DNA from: G023898405 sp964368985
GTDB lineage: Bacteria > Myxococcota > UBA727 > JABDBI01
NCBI GenBank assembly: GCA_964368985.1
Contig: CAYJDW010000026.1
Location: 1-36,405 of the forward strand
DNA: 36,405 nucleotides
Reading direction: 5' to 3'
Numbering within the stretch: the stretch's first letter is position 1; each line of letters starts with the position of its first letter. Positions 1 through 8,574 of the stretch are shown one piece after another. Below the pieces are notes generated by a model that saw nothing but the letters and a program-made list of their open reading frames with translations, ran no database searches and was not told the origin of the DNA. The position numbers were made by a program, and so were the translations under genes.

Positions 1-31
1 TCTAGGGGGAAAATTCTACTTTTGAAGACAC

Positions 32-3000
32 TTAATTTTTGGGAGGATTACCCAATAACATTATATGGATTCCTTTTATTTCCTCTTCAAAATCCTCATA
101 TGTTTCAGAAGAAGAAAAATCTTTATATTTTTTGTCTATACAATTTACCACTTTTTCCACATATTCAAGATCAATATCCACCAAATCATCCCCCTCAAAC
201 AACGATAAGTAGACATTAAGTTTAGATGGGTGAATGATCGTGTTCATATTAATTTTGCTGGAAGCAAATTTAATAACTTTAATAAATTTATCAGCCGTAT
301 CTTCACTTTCAAAGATTCCATCCAGCAGTATAATAGAAAATTTATAAAAATTATTAAAGTCTTTATCTTCGATAAGGTGAAAGTTTTCTTTTATCATAGC
401 GATAACATCACTAACATTTTTAGGCGTATTTATTTCTAAGCTAGTTATTAATTCATCTAGATAACGGCAAATCTGATAGTTTTTAATGAAATAAATTACA
501 TTTTTTAATGCAAAATCTTTATCGCAAAATAAATCAAAAAATGATTTAAAGATAAAGAAATTTTCTTTGCTATAAGGAAAGATTCCATCGATTTTTATAA
601 ACAAATTTTTTAAATCTTCAAACTTTTCTTTAGGAGCCTCTTTAAGCAATTCTATAACCCTAGGGACAGTTAATTCTTCCCTAAGATGTTTCTGTATAAC
701 GTCTACCCATTCTATTATAGATAACGCATCTACCCAATCAGAATTTCCAAGAAATTCTAAAAAAGGTTTGATATTTTTGCGATTTTTCTTATAAAATTTC
801 TTTAAATATTTTTTTACAATCAAATTGTAATCAAAATTGTTTTTACTGTAAATATCCGCAATATTTTTTAGTAAAAACTTAATAAAATCTGTATCTGGTA
901 TGTATCTTATAATATCAAAAGCAACATTTACATTTTCTTCGTTCGCAATTAAATTACTTAATACTTTAAATAATGACGTGTCTTTTAATGCATTATCACG
1001 GAATAAATTGTGAAAATCAGGAGGAATTTTGCTTGCTATTAACAGAGCAGAATCTATTATTTCCTCTCTCAATAGGTCCGCCATCTTTAACAGATTAAGT
1101 ATATCAATAACATCGCTAATAAATTTGGGCGTAATATCTGGAACAGAAATGAGTCTTTCCACCATGCGGATTTTATCAATACCCTCTAACTTAATATCGC
1201 TTAATCCCTTTATAAGGGCTTCTACGTTTTGTAGACCTATATAATTTATCTTATTTGGATCTAGATACTTAACCCAGGTTTGCTCTAAAAATTCATTCTT
1301 TCTAAGCCCTGATGAGGAGGCTTTCAACCTATTACACGAAATGTGTTTTACCCGAGGAGATAAATAATCAATCTCTATATTTGATAATGCACTCGTATCA
1401 TTTTTCAAATATGTATGAAGAAAAGATATGTCAAGGTTTTCATAGGCAGATTGAATAGTGTCAATAACTAATGGATGACGATTGATTTTTTCAAATGGTT
1501 GATGTTCGATATTTTTTGAAATCTCTTTGATTATTTCAGGTTCATCAACATCTTTGAAGAAATTTTTGCTGTAAATTAATGCCTCTAAAAATTCATAAAA
1601 TCGAGAGTTCAATACTTCATAAATAGAATTATTTAACACGCTCAAATACACTTGTTTATCGTGCATTTTATTATACATGTTCTTTAAATTGTTAATCAGA
1701 TATTCGACATCATCATTTTTCAAACCAATTTCAAAAAACTGAGTACTGAGGAATTCCCATGGTTTAGAGAAATTTAACTTATCCAATGAGCTTTCGAAAT
1801 CTTCAATACTTCTCTCACGCAAAACATTTTTTAAAACCGTTAAAACATGAGCAACAAACTGATTTTCATTAAATTTTGATAATAATTTATCATCGCCTTG
1901 TACAAGCTTCAAACGTTCTTGGCTTAAAATTTTTATAATGGCTTGACCAATTTTACTATCTAAGATCGTAAGATTCGATGCGCTAGAAAGGATATTCTTG
2001 TAATTAATACCAGGCTTAGAAGTGCTTAACTGAGCGCTAGAAACACCGAAATTCATTAAAATAGGAGTAAAAGATTTTTCGCCATTATTTAACGGTAAAA
2101 AATTACAGTTTATTTGAGAATTTTTACAAATTAAATCAATCATTTCATTCGATAGTGGTAAAAAATAATACCTCTTTTTTCTGAGCATTCCATTAACCGT
2201 CTTAACCTCGTCATAAGAAAGGCAACTCATAATTTTTAAAAAACCATCAGGGATGATTGTCTGCGTTGCCTTTTCCACAATTCTAAGCGCTGTTTGCCAA
2301 ATATATTCTCCTCTTTTACAGTCAGCTTTAAAAGGATTATTAAATTCAGAATTTATCAACTCCAACAAAATACATTCCTTAGGTGAGGAAAAAATAACTT
2401 CCACATTTGTAAAAATATTACCTCTTTCATAAGAATCGAAAAATATTTTATCTTTGTTCTCAGATTGCTCCGCTAAATATTCCAAACGTACAAATCTTTT
2501 TTCTAAATAAGAGATAATTTCTCGCTTGAGAGGGTACTTAAGCTCATTTAGAAAACATTCTGCTGTATGTAAGATTGCTTTTTTTTCCATCAATAAAGAT
2601 GTATATTCCTCACTATTTTGATGTAAAAAACGTATAAAATGATTAATATGCCTTCCCTTACGAAGCTCTACATTAAAAAAATCTTCTTTTTTAGAACCCA
2701 TTGGCCAATAAAGAAGTGAACCGCCACTATCTATTAGGCAGAGTCTACCACTCACAAGCTTAAAATTTCTCTCGTGGAGGTCTGAAAAACTTAAAAAGTT
2801 GCTAAAAGGTTCTAACTCTTTTAGGTCACTTTCTCTCGGCCATTTCTCATCAATAAATTTGGTTATTCGTACAAGACTTAAAGGGTGGCTAGATGAACAA
2901 TGCTTTTGGAGGGCCGGTGGCAGATCTTTATAAAAAAATACATCATAAGGAGCAGATTTTATTAAGTTGCAAGTAGAAAATAACTCAAAAGCCAATAGTT

Positions 3001-3391
3001 CATTAACAGCCAGATGGTAATTATCCCAGCTCTTCATAACTATCTTACTGATCCCATTTTTAATAGAAGAATCATAAAATCCGTAGGTTGAGTTTGTTTG
3101 CCCTCCCAAACTTTGGATTAAGCCAACAGGCTTTAAAGGCATTTGAAGGGATAATCCAATTGGGCTTCTTCTTATTGGTATTGGTATTGGGGGGTCTATT
3201 GGTGTCGGGGGGTCTAAAGGACTTGGTTCCTCGACCTGAGATTGCCATTGTCGCCTGGATAGGGGGGAAAATACCCTCTCTTGCGTATCGTTAACTTGCG
3301 TATCGTTAAGGTTTAAAAAGTTATTCATTGACATTGAAGCATTAAAATACATAAAACTTAAAAAAGTAAACATTGAAATTTTTTTAATCAT
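32..3391 (-). CDS. Large exported protein with kinase-like N-terminal motifs and a long helical C-terminal region
   Basis: 1119 aa. An N-terminal hydrophobic segment (about residues 5-20) looks like a Sec signal peptide. A proline-rich linker (about 53-77) follows. Residues 94-225 carry an order of motifs seen in atypical protein kinases: a glycine-containing SLGGQTNSTYG (94-104), a lysine in KIVMK (K120), a helix with glutamates (E131, E136), SDLHERN (204-209: D204, H206, N209) as a catalytic loop, and LIDSG (219-223: D221) in the DFG position. The remaining ~850 residues are Lys/Glu/Leu/Ile-rich and predicted helical, with no motif I recognise. The gene is markedly AT-rich compared with the trp operon, suggesting acquisition or effector-like evolution. 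The ATG at 3391 has only a weak AAGAA upstream; ATG at residue 7 is an alternative. The kinase assignment rests on motif order only; activity is unproven. The family is not recognised. Confidence 0.75.
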   Translation of the reverse strand: MIKKISMFTFLSFMYFNASMSMNNFLNLNDTQVNDTQERVFSPLSRRQWQSQVEEPSPLDPPTPIDPPIPIPIRRSPIGLSLQMPLKPVGLIQSLGGQTNSTYGFYDSSIKNGISKIVMKSWDNYHLAVNELLAFELFSTCNLIKSAPYDVFFYKDLPPALQKHCSSSHPLSLVRITKFIDEKWPRESDLKELEPFSNFLSFSDLHERNFKLVSGRLCLIDSGGSLLYWPMGSKKEDFFNVELRKGRHINHFIRFLHQNSEEYTSLLMEKKAILHTAECFLNELKYPLKREIISYLEKRFVRLEYLAEQSENKDKIFFDSYERGNIFTNVEVIFSSPKECILLELINSEFNNPFKADCKRGEYIWQTALRIVEKATQTIIPDGFLKIMSCLSYDEVKTVNGMLRKKRYYFLPLSNEMIDLICKNSQINCNFLPLNNGEKSFTPILMNFGVSSAQLSTSKPGINYKNILSSASNLTILDSKIGQAIIKILSQERLKLVQGDDKLLSKFNENQFVAHVLTVLKNVLRERSIEDFESSLDKLNFSKPWEFLSTQFFEIGLKNDDVEYLINNLKNMYNKMHDKQVYLSVLNNSIYEVLNSRFYEFLEALIYSKNFFKDVDEPEIIKEISKNIEHQPFEKINRHPLVIDTIQSAYENLDISFLHTYLKNDTSALSNIEIDYLSPRVKHISCNRLKASSSGLRKNEFLEQTWVKYLDPNKINYIGLQNVEALIKGLSDIKLEGIDKIRMVERLISVPDITPKFISDVIDILNLLKMADLLREEIIDSALLIASKIPPDFHNLFRDNALKDTSLFKVLSNLIANEENVNVAFDIIRYIPDTDFIKFLLKNIADIYSKNNFDYNLIVKKYLKKFYKKNRKNIKPFLEFLGNSDWVDALSIIEWVDVIQKHLREELTVPRVIELLKEAPKEKFEDLKNLFIKIDGIFPYSKENFFIFKSFFDLFCDKDFALKNVIYFIKNYQICRYLDELITSLEINTPKNVSDVIAMIKENFHLIEDKDFNNFYKFSIILLDGIFESEDTADKFIKVIKFASSKINMNTIIHPSKLNVYLSLFEGDDLVDIDLEYVEKVVNCIDKKYKDFSSSETYEDFEEEIKGIHIMLLGNPPKN
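3280..3309. repeat. Perfect 15-bp tandem duplication inside the large exported protein gene
   Basis: The 15-mer CTTGCGTATCGTTAA occurs twice in a row (3280-3294 and 3295-3309). It is in frame and produces the repeated NDTQ peptide near residue 30 of the encoded protein, between the signal peptide and the proline-rich linker. In-frame tandem copies like this arise by slippage and can change copy number without breaking the gene. Confidence 0.85.
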
Positions 3392-3894
3392 TTCTTGAGC
3401 TCGTAACCGATAATTTAAGCATATTAAACAGTATTTATAATTTATAAAAAAACAACATATATAATTTTAAGCACTATGTAAACAACTTTTTCCACTTTAG
3501 TTGTCAACCTAAGTCATTCAATTTATTGAAAAAAATCAATACAGCACGCACACCAATGCTATATTCTATTTCTAATCACCCACTAATATCAGCAATTTAA
3601 GAAGTTTTTTCCTTATATTCTTCTCTTCTCAACAGCAAGTTACTAACAGTTGATTCTTATATTAATAAAATCTATAAACGTCTGGCGTCCTACGCTTTAA
3701 TAAGTACCACATCTGTTCATTAGGGTCGAAGGACTATCCCTCCCGTGGCGTAAATTCTATGTAATTAGATTGCGCAAATAATAATGTCATCAAAACTTAC
3801 ATCGCCACTATTGACCTAAATTAATGCCGCCAGGGTATTGTTTTGCCAATCCAAATTTATAAACAAAAGACATTGTCATTCTTAGAGGTATTTT
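3392..3894. other. AT-rich intergenic region without a recognisable gene
   Basis: About 500 bp separate the divergent large exported protein gene and the amidase-like gene. It is AT-rich on the left and more mixed from about 3680. No open reading frame of useful length, tRNA or strong hairpin terminator was seen. Promoters for both flanking genes must lie here, but no convincing -35/-10 pair stood out; TTGACC at about 3813 with TATTGT at about 3838 has too long a spacer (19). Confidence 0.5.
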
Positions 3895-4944
3895 ATGAGT
3901 ATTAGAAAATGTCTTTTGGCTTTAAGTTTCTCCCTGTTGGCAATAGCCACGCCCCGATTGGTTTTTTGCACTATTTGGGAACAGGTGGAAAGATCCCTTG
4001 CACAATCGAATAGCCTCCTCGGCCATGACCAGGTCCTGGAGCATATTTCACTGCTCGCAGCCCCCGAGAATATCATTGAAAAAGGGGAGAGCGTGGTTAT
4101 TGCTGGTGGTTATATCGTCGTTGGCCCGGATTCTATTAAGAGTTTTAAAAATCCTGGTGATGAGGCTTCGGAATTTGAGTTCTTTTTCAACAAAGATTTC
4201 ATTGCAACTGACATACCGCCAAGACAGGATTTAAACGGCATTCGTATTGCCCTGGATGCTGTCCCATCGTGTAGCTATTTTGATGAAATATTGATTGGAA
4301 GCTATTCTTACCCAAAATTTGTTGCAGAGCTTCAAACTACTTTAGCGACCTTTCTAGCAGAGGCAGGAGGAGAAATTTCTCTTTTGCGTCCTAAAAATAA
4401 TATTAATGCAGATGCTCTCAATGAAAATCCTCCCCACCTCGTGATTTCTCCTCAATTCAATGCAGATCAACAAAATGCCATGCTCACTTTTTGTGGCGGT
4501 AATATACTTGCCCCAGAACTTCGCCACGAGAAAATGCGCGCTCGTTTCATCCAAGCGGCATTGACGGGCAAGCATATTAGTTCTGCAGCCTTGGGAGCAT
4601 GCATTACGGGTCACTGCCAAGAAAAATTAAAAGTCGAAGCTTTATCATGGCCAAAAGCTAGTTTTGAAGGCAATGTTCGACCGCTTTCATGCTCGGTTCG
4701 CATTGATGACGTTAACCAGCTTGTACAGCACAAAGGAAACTACAACGGTATAGGCACGAGAAATTTGGTGCACAATGGAATTTTTGCCCAAGCGGTAGTG
4801 GTGCCTTTTCCGGATATGAAGTGGGTAAAAGAACAGGTTGTCGAGGGAGAGGAATCGGAATGGATAAAAACCTATGCCGCTACTCTTAGTGAAGCGGTCG
4901 TTGACTATGTAAAACGGCATTCGGCTGATTTTTATCGGCATTAA
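3895..4944 (+). CDS. Exported protein, divergent N-acetylmuramoyl-L-alanine amidase (Amidase_3)-like
   Basis: 349 aa with a Sec signal peptide (basic start, hydrophobic core about 6-25). From about residue 113 the layout resembles Amidase_3 zinc amidases that cleave the stem peptide from peptidoglycan: a strand GIRIALDAVPS where the family has the zinc motif (I/V)xLDxGHGG, then a helix and AGGEISLLRP where it has GAxVxLTR, then PHLVISPQFNAD where it has DLFISIHAN. The later GIGTRNL and final helix fit the rest of the fold. The first zinc-binding histidine of GHGG is absent (AVPS instead) and ISIHAN has become ISPQFNAD, so catalysis is doubtful. The SD AGAGGT lies 6 nt before the ATG. The gene stands alone and converges on trpA across a palindromic repeat. 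Family assignment is by pattern only and tentative. Confidence 0.55.
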   Translation: MSIRKCLLALSFSLLAIATPRLVFCTIWEQVERSLAQSNSLLGHDQVLEHISLLAAPENIIEKGESVVIAGGYIVVGPDSIKSFKNPGDEASEFEFFFNKDFIATDIPPRQDLNGIRIALDAVPSCSYFDEILIGSYSYPKFVAELQTTLATFLAEAGGEISLLRPKNNINADALNENPPHLVISPQFNADQQNAMLTFCGGNILAPELRHEKMRARFIQAALTGKHISSAALGACITGHCQEKLKVEALSWPKASFEGNVRPLSCSVRIDDVNQLVQHKGNYNGIGTRNLVHNGIFAQAVVVPFPDMKWVKEQVVEGEESEWIKTYAATLSEAVVDYVKRHSADFYRH

Positions 4945-4948
4945 CGAC

Positions 4949-5169
4949 CGGGGTTGTTGCATAAATAAATTTTGAGGTTAAGGCCGTGCACCTACGCTCC
5001 CTCGCCCGCTTGCGGGAGAGGGCTGGGGGAGAGGGTGGAGAAACAAATACGAAGGATTTTTCTTCGAATACCATTCACGTTTATGTCTCTCCACCCTCTC
5101 CCTGGCCTCTCCCGCAAGCGGGAGAGGAGTTGTTGAGGAAAAACAGGCCACATTTACGCAACAACGCCG
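4949..5169. mobile_element. Palindromic MITE-like element, copy 1 (nested inverted repeats)
   Basis: The ends GTTGTTGCATAAAT (4953-4966) and ATTTACGCAACAAC (5152-5165) are near-perfect terminal inverted repeats, extended outward by CCGG-type bases. Inside are two long inverted arms, 4997-5044 and 5085-5129, each built round the small palindrome CTCGCCCGCTTGCGGGAGAG, with a ~40-bp variable centre. The same architecture recurs at 20605-20809. It contains no transposase, so it is either a non-autonomous element or a REP/BIME-type repeat. It fills the space between the convergent amidase-like gene and trpA and could act as a bidirectional terminator. Confidence 0.75.
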
Positions 5170-5193
5170 GCTTTACTCGGAATGAAAAAATAT

Positions 5194-6000
5194 TCAAAGA
5201 TGAGTCGCCGCTTTCATCACTTTCACAAAGGCCGAAAGCTCACTGAGCATCTCTTTAGGCTTCCCTAAATTCTCCTCAATAATCGACACCACCTTCGACC
5301 CACTAATCACCCCCACCGCGCCCTCTTTTAAAGCCGCTCTCACATGGGCGGGCGTTGAAATCCCAAAGCCAAAAACCGCGGGCGGCGCTTTGGCATCTTT
5401 CAGGGCCTCTAAAAACTCTTTGTGGTGGAACTTCACTTCTTCGTTCGCGCCCGTAACGCCGGTACGCGTCACGACGTAGGTATAGCCACGACAATAGTGA
5501 GCGATTTCACTCAACCGAGCTTGCGGCAGATTTGAGGGGGCAATCAGCACCGGATCGATTCCGTGTTTCACTGCCGCATCAAAGTAGGGTTGGATTTCAA
5601 GAATGGGAACATCGGCAACCAGCACGGAATCAACGCCGCAGGCAAGGGCACGAGAATAAAACCACGCGAGGCTATTTCTAAAAATGAGGTTGGCATAAGT
5701 CAAAATGCCGATGGCAATGTCAGGATATTGGGCACGAATTTCCCTCACCAACTCCAAAGAATCATTCACCGTGGCATGGTTTTTTAAGGCCCGCAGGCCT
5801 GCCTTTTGAATAGTTGGTCCATCGGCCAAAGGATCGCTAAAAGCGATTCCGAGCTCCAAGGCATCCGCACCCGATTCAACGAGCGTTTGAATAATCGCTT
5901 TGGACTGCGCCCGATCTGGGTCATAGAGCATGACGAAGGGGATAAAAGCGCCTTGGTTATTTTTTTTCAGTTTTTGAAAAGTAGCTTCATAGCGATTCAT
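5194..6000 (-). CDS. trpA: Tryptophan synthase alpha chain
   Basis: 268 aa, the usual length. TrpA splits indole-3-glycerol phosphate into indole and glyceraldehyde 3-phosphate and passes indole to TrpB through the alpha-beta tunnel. The catalytic residues are in their canonical places: E49 in ALELGIAFSDP and D60 in LADGPTIQ. The phosphate-binding GFGIS and ISGSK motifs are present towards the C-terminus. The ATG overlaps the trpB stop as ATGA, so translation is coupled. It is the last gene of the operon; no classic terminator follows, but the palindromic repeat begins about 25 bp downstream. Confidence 0.97.
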   Translation of the reverse strand: MNRYEATFQKLKKNNQGAFIPFVMLYDPDRAQSKAIIQTLVESGADALELGIAFSDPLADGPTIQKAGLRALKNHATVNDSLELVREIRAQYPDIAIGILTYANLIFRNSLAWFYSRALACGVDSVLVADVPILEIQPYFDAAVKHGIDPVLIAPSNLPQARLSEIAHYCRGYTYVVTRTGVTGANEEVKFHHKEFLEALKDAKAPPAVFGFGISTPAHVRAALKEGAVGVISGSKVVSIIEENLGKPKEMLSELSAFVKVMKAATHL

Positions 6001-7205
6001 TTTTTAACTCCGATTCTTCGCACTTCACTCACTTTATCCACCAACAAAGTGCTCGCTTGTGCCATATCTTTGTCGCCACGGCCTGAAATATTCACCACCA
6101 AAGTCTGTTCCTCATCACAAGCCTCGGCCATTTTAATCGCATGGGCCAAGGCATGAGCTGATTCAAAGGCGGGAATAATTCCTTCTTTCTGGGAGAGCAA
6201 TAAAAAGGCATCGAGAGCTTCTTGGTCGGTGGCGGAAACATATTCAGCACGGCCTGAATCCTGCAAAAATGCGTGTTCAGGGCCCACACCAGGATAATCA
6301 AGGCCAGCAGAAATACTGTGGGATTCGATGATTTGTCCTTCATCATTCTGCATCAGCTTCGTGAGGGAGCCATGAAGAATGCCCTCGGTGCCACCGTGCA
6401 AAGTTGCGGCGTGATGCTTGGTGAAGATACCCTCACCACCGCCCTCAACCCCAATCAAACGAACCTTTTTTTCTTTGATAAAATCGGTAAAAATACCCAT
6501 CGCATTTGAGCCACCACCCACACAGGCAAGCACGGCTTCCGGCATGCGGCCCGTGGCGGCAAGAATTTGGTCCTTCGCTTCTTCGCCAATAATTTTTTGA
6601 AATTCTCGCACTAAAGTTGGAAAAGGATGAGGTCCCACTACGCTCCCAATCACATAATGAGTATCAGCAAAGTTCTCAGCCCAATCTTTGAGCGCTTCAT
6701 TTACGGCATCTTTGAGCGTTTTCTCGCCGGATTCCACCGCAATGACTTCAGCCCCAAGAAGCTGCATCCGAAAAACATTAAGCTGTTGACGCTCCACATC
6801 TTTCGCGCCCATGTAGACGCGAGTTTTTAAGGAAAATAAAGCACCCATCAAGGCACTCGCAACGCCATGCTGCCCCGCCCCGGTCTCGGCAATGATATAT
6901 TTTTTGCCCATTCTTTGCGCAAGCAATCCTTGAGCAAGCACCTGATTGGTTTTATGAGCACCGCCGTGCAGCAAATCTTCTCTTTTCAAAAAAATGCGTG
7001 TCTTGGTGTCGGCACATAAATTGCGACATTCAAATAATGGCGTCGGACGACCAGCATAGTTTTTCAATAAATCACTGAGCTCATTTTGAAAGCTTGGGTC
7101 TTCTATGGCTCGCAAAAAATGAGTTTCCAGCTGCTCCAACGCGGGCACTAAAATCTCTGGTACATAGCAGCCACCAAAGCGCCCAAAGCGTCCGTTATTT
7201 TTCAT
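5997..7205 (-). CDS. trpB: Tryptophan synthase beta chain
   Basis: 402 aa. A PLP enzyme that condenses indole with serine to tryptophan. Visible landmarks are the Schiff-base lysine K85 in GGAHKTNQ, E107 in AETGAGQHG, and the PLP phosphate loop GGGSNAMG. The start is set at 7205 because AAGGAG sits 5 nt upstream; an in-frame ATG at 7220 lies upstream of that site and would overlap trpCF further. The chosen start overlaps the end of trpCF by 11 nt, and the 3' end overlaps trpA by 4 nt. It is a conventional TrpB1-type sequence. Confidence 0.97.
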   Translation of the reverse strand: MKNNGRFGRFGGCYVPEILVPALEQLETHFLRAIEDPSFQNELSDLLKNYAGRPTPLFECRNLCADTKTRIFLKREDLLHGGAHKTNQVLAQGLLAQRMGKKYIIAETGAGQHGVASALMGALFSLKTRVYMGAKDVERQQLNVFRMQLLGAEVIAVESGEKTLKDAVNEALKDWAENFADTHYVIGSVVGPHPFPTLVREFQKIIGEEAKDQILAATGRMPEAVLACVGGGSNAMGIFTDFIKEKKVRLIGVEGGGEGIFTKHHAATLHGGTEGILHGSLTKLMQNDEGQIIESHSISAGLDYPGVGPEHAFLQDSGRAEYVSATDQEALDAFLLLSQKEGIIPAFESAHALAHAIKMAEACDEEQTLVVNISGRGDKDMAQASTLLVDKVSEVRRIGVKK

Positions 7206-8574
7206 AAAACTCCTTTTCATTTCTTAAATTATTAAAAAGCTCATGCATTAAGCGGGCCGATTTTTTGCGAGGCTCATTAACTTCTTCCACGCCTGAAGCA
7301 ATATCCAGCACAAAAGGCGCAAGGCTCTCGGCGCGGCTCACATTGCCGGGCTTAATGCCGCCCGCAAGCGCAAATTTAATGCCAATATCTTTCAAGAGAT
7401 TCCAATCAAAAACCTGACCCGTGCCGCCGTATTGTTGCTCACTACGTTTATCGAAAACCAGGAGGTCAACTTTTAAATTAGGTTTTATAGAGACCTGATC
7501 TTTGACACGCACCGCCTGCCAAATGGCGCAATCAACCGGCAAATCCGGGCGCAGCTGATTGATATAATCTTTCTCTTCATCGCCATGCAGCTGAACAAAA
7601 TCAAGCGCCAAACTCCTCGCGATTTTAATGACATCATCCACCGGCTGATTAACAAAGACACCACCATAGGATAAAGGCGCCCCGGTCATAATGGTGCGAG
7701 CCTCCTCCACACTCACTTGTCGAGGCGAGCCTTGTGAAAAATTGAGACCACCATAATAAGCACCCGCATCATAAGCAAGGCGAGCATCCTGTGCATTGCT
7801 AAGACCGCAAATCTTCACGCGTCCAAAAATCAATTCTCTCAAGGCCAAATCAATACGTTCCTGGCGCATTAACGAAGTGCCTACCAAAAAGGCATTGACC
7901 GAGTCTTTATAGCGGTGAATCTGCTCGTGATTAACAAAACCCGATTCGGAGATGAGGTAGGAATTTTTCGGAGCTAGTGGGACTAATCGCTCAGTGGTCT
8001 CCAGATCAATTTCTAAAGTTTTTAAGTTGCGATTATTGATTCCGATTATTGCGGGCTTTAATTTTTGAGCGCGAAGCATCTCTTCTTCGCTATGCACTTC
8101 ACACACCACCGCCATATTAAGTTTTTGCGCAATGGCCTCGCATTGATAATAAGTCTCGTCATCCAGCACCGACAGCATTAACAAGACCGCATCAGCGCCA
8201 TAAAAACGTGCTTCATAAATCTGCCAAGGCGAAACCACGATATCTTTGCATAAGACCGGGATACTTTGCTCTTGGCTTATACGTCGCACATTTTCTAAAG
8301 AGCCTTTAAAAAACTTTTCGTCAGCAAGAACCGAAATGGCATTCGCAAAAGGCGCATAAATGCGGGCGACATCGCCAATATCCACGTCGAGGCGAATCAA
8401 TCCCTGTGATGGCGAAGCAAGTTTTATCTCGCAAATAAAGGCTACCTGATTTTTTTTTAAGGCTTGCAAGAAGTCTTTGGAACTCGGGTTTAAGGAATCT
8501 TTATAGCTCTTAATCTCGCTCAACTTTTCCGTGATTAGCCGATTTTTATAAACAACGATATTTTTAAGTACCAC
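7195..8574 (-). CDS. trpCF: Indole-3-glycerol phosphate synthase / phosphoribosylanthranilate isomerase fusion
   Basis: 459 aa, two TIM barrels fused in the order TrpC (about 1-250) then TrpF (about 251-459), as in enteric bacteria. TrpF isomerises phosphoribosylanthranilate and TrpC closes the indole ring. TrpC shows E49 and K51 in CEIKLASPS, K110 in LCKDI, E159 in CEVH and N180 in GINNRNL. TrpF shows C256 in VKICGL, D375 in LLVFDKR, QLHGDE, and the phosphate-binding AGGIKPGNV. Translation starts with GTG at 8574, preceded by GGGAG, and overlaps the trpD end by 11 nt. A fusion is typical of gammaproteobacteria and is less usual in other groups. Confidence 0.96.
   Translation of the reverse strand: MVLKNIVVYKNRLITEKLSEIKSYKDSLNPSSKDFLQALKKNQVAFICEIKLASPSQGLIRLDVDIGDVARIYAPFANAISVLADEKFFKGSLENVRRISQEQSIPVLCKDIVVSPWQIYEARFYGADAVLLMLSVLDDETYYQCEAIAQKLNMAVVCEVHSEEEMLRAQKLKPAIIGINNRNLKTLEIDLETTERLVPLAPKNSYLISESGFVNHEQIHRYKDSVNAFLVGTSLMRQERIDLALRELIFGRVKICGLSNAQDARLAYDAGAYYGGLNFSQGSPRQVSVEEARTIMTGAPLSYGGVFVNQPVDDVIKIARSLALDFVQLHGDEEKDYINQLRPDLPVDCAIWQAVRVKDQVSIKPNLKVDLLVFDKRSEQQYGGTGQVFDWNLLKDIGIKFALAGGIKPGNVSRAESLAPFVLDIASGVEEVNEPRKKSARLMHELFNNLRNEKEFYEK

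Noticed and set aside
4986..5246. 86-aa open frame across the palindromic repeat
   Set aside because: It is translated repeat sequence, continues antisense into trpA, and has no ribosome-binding site.
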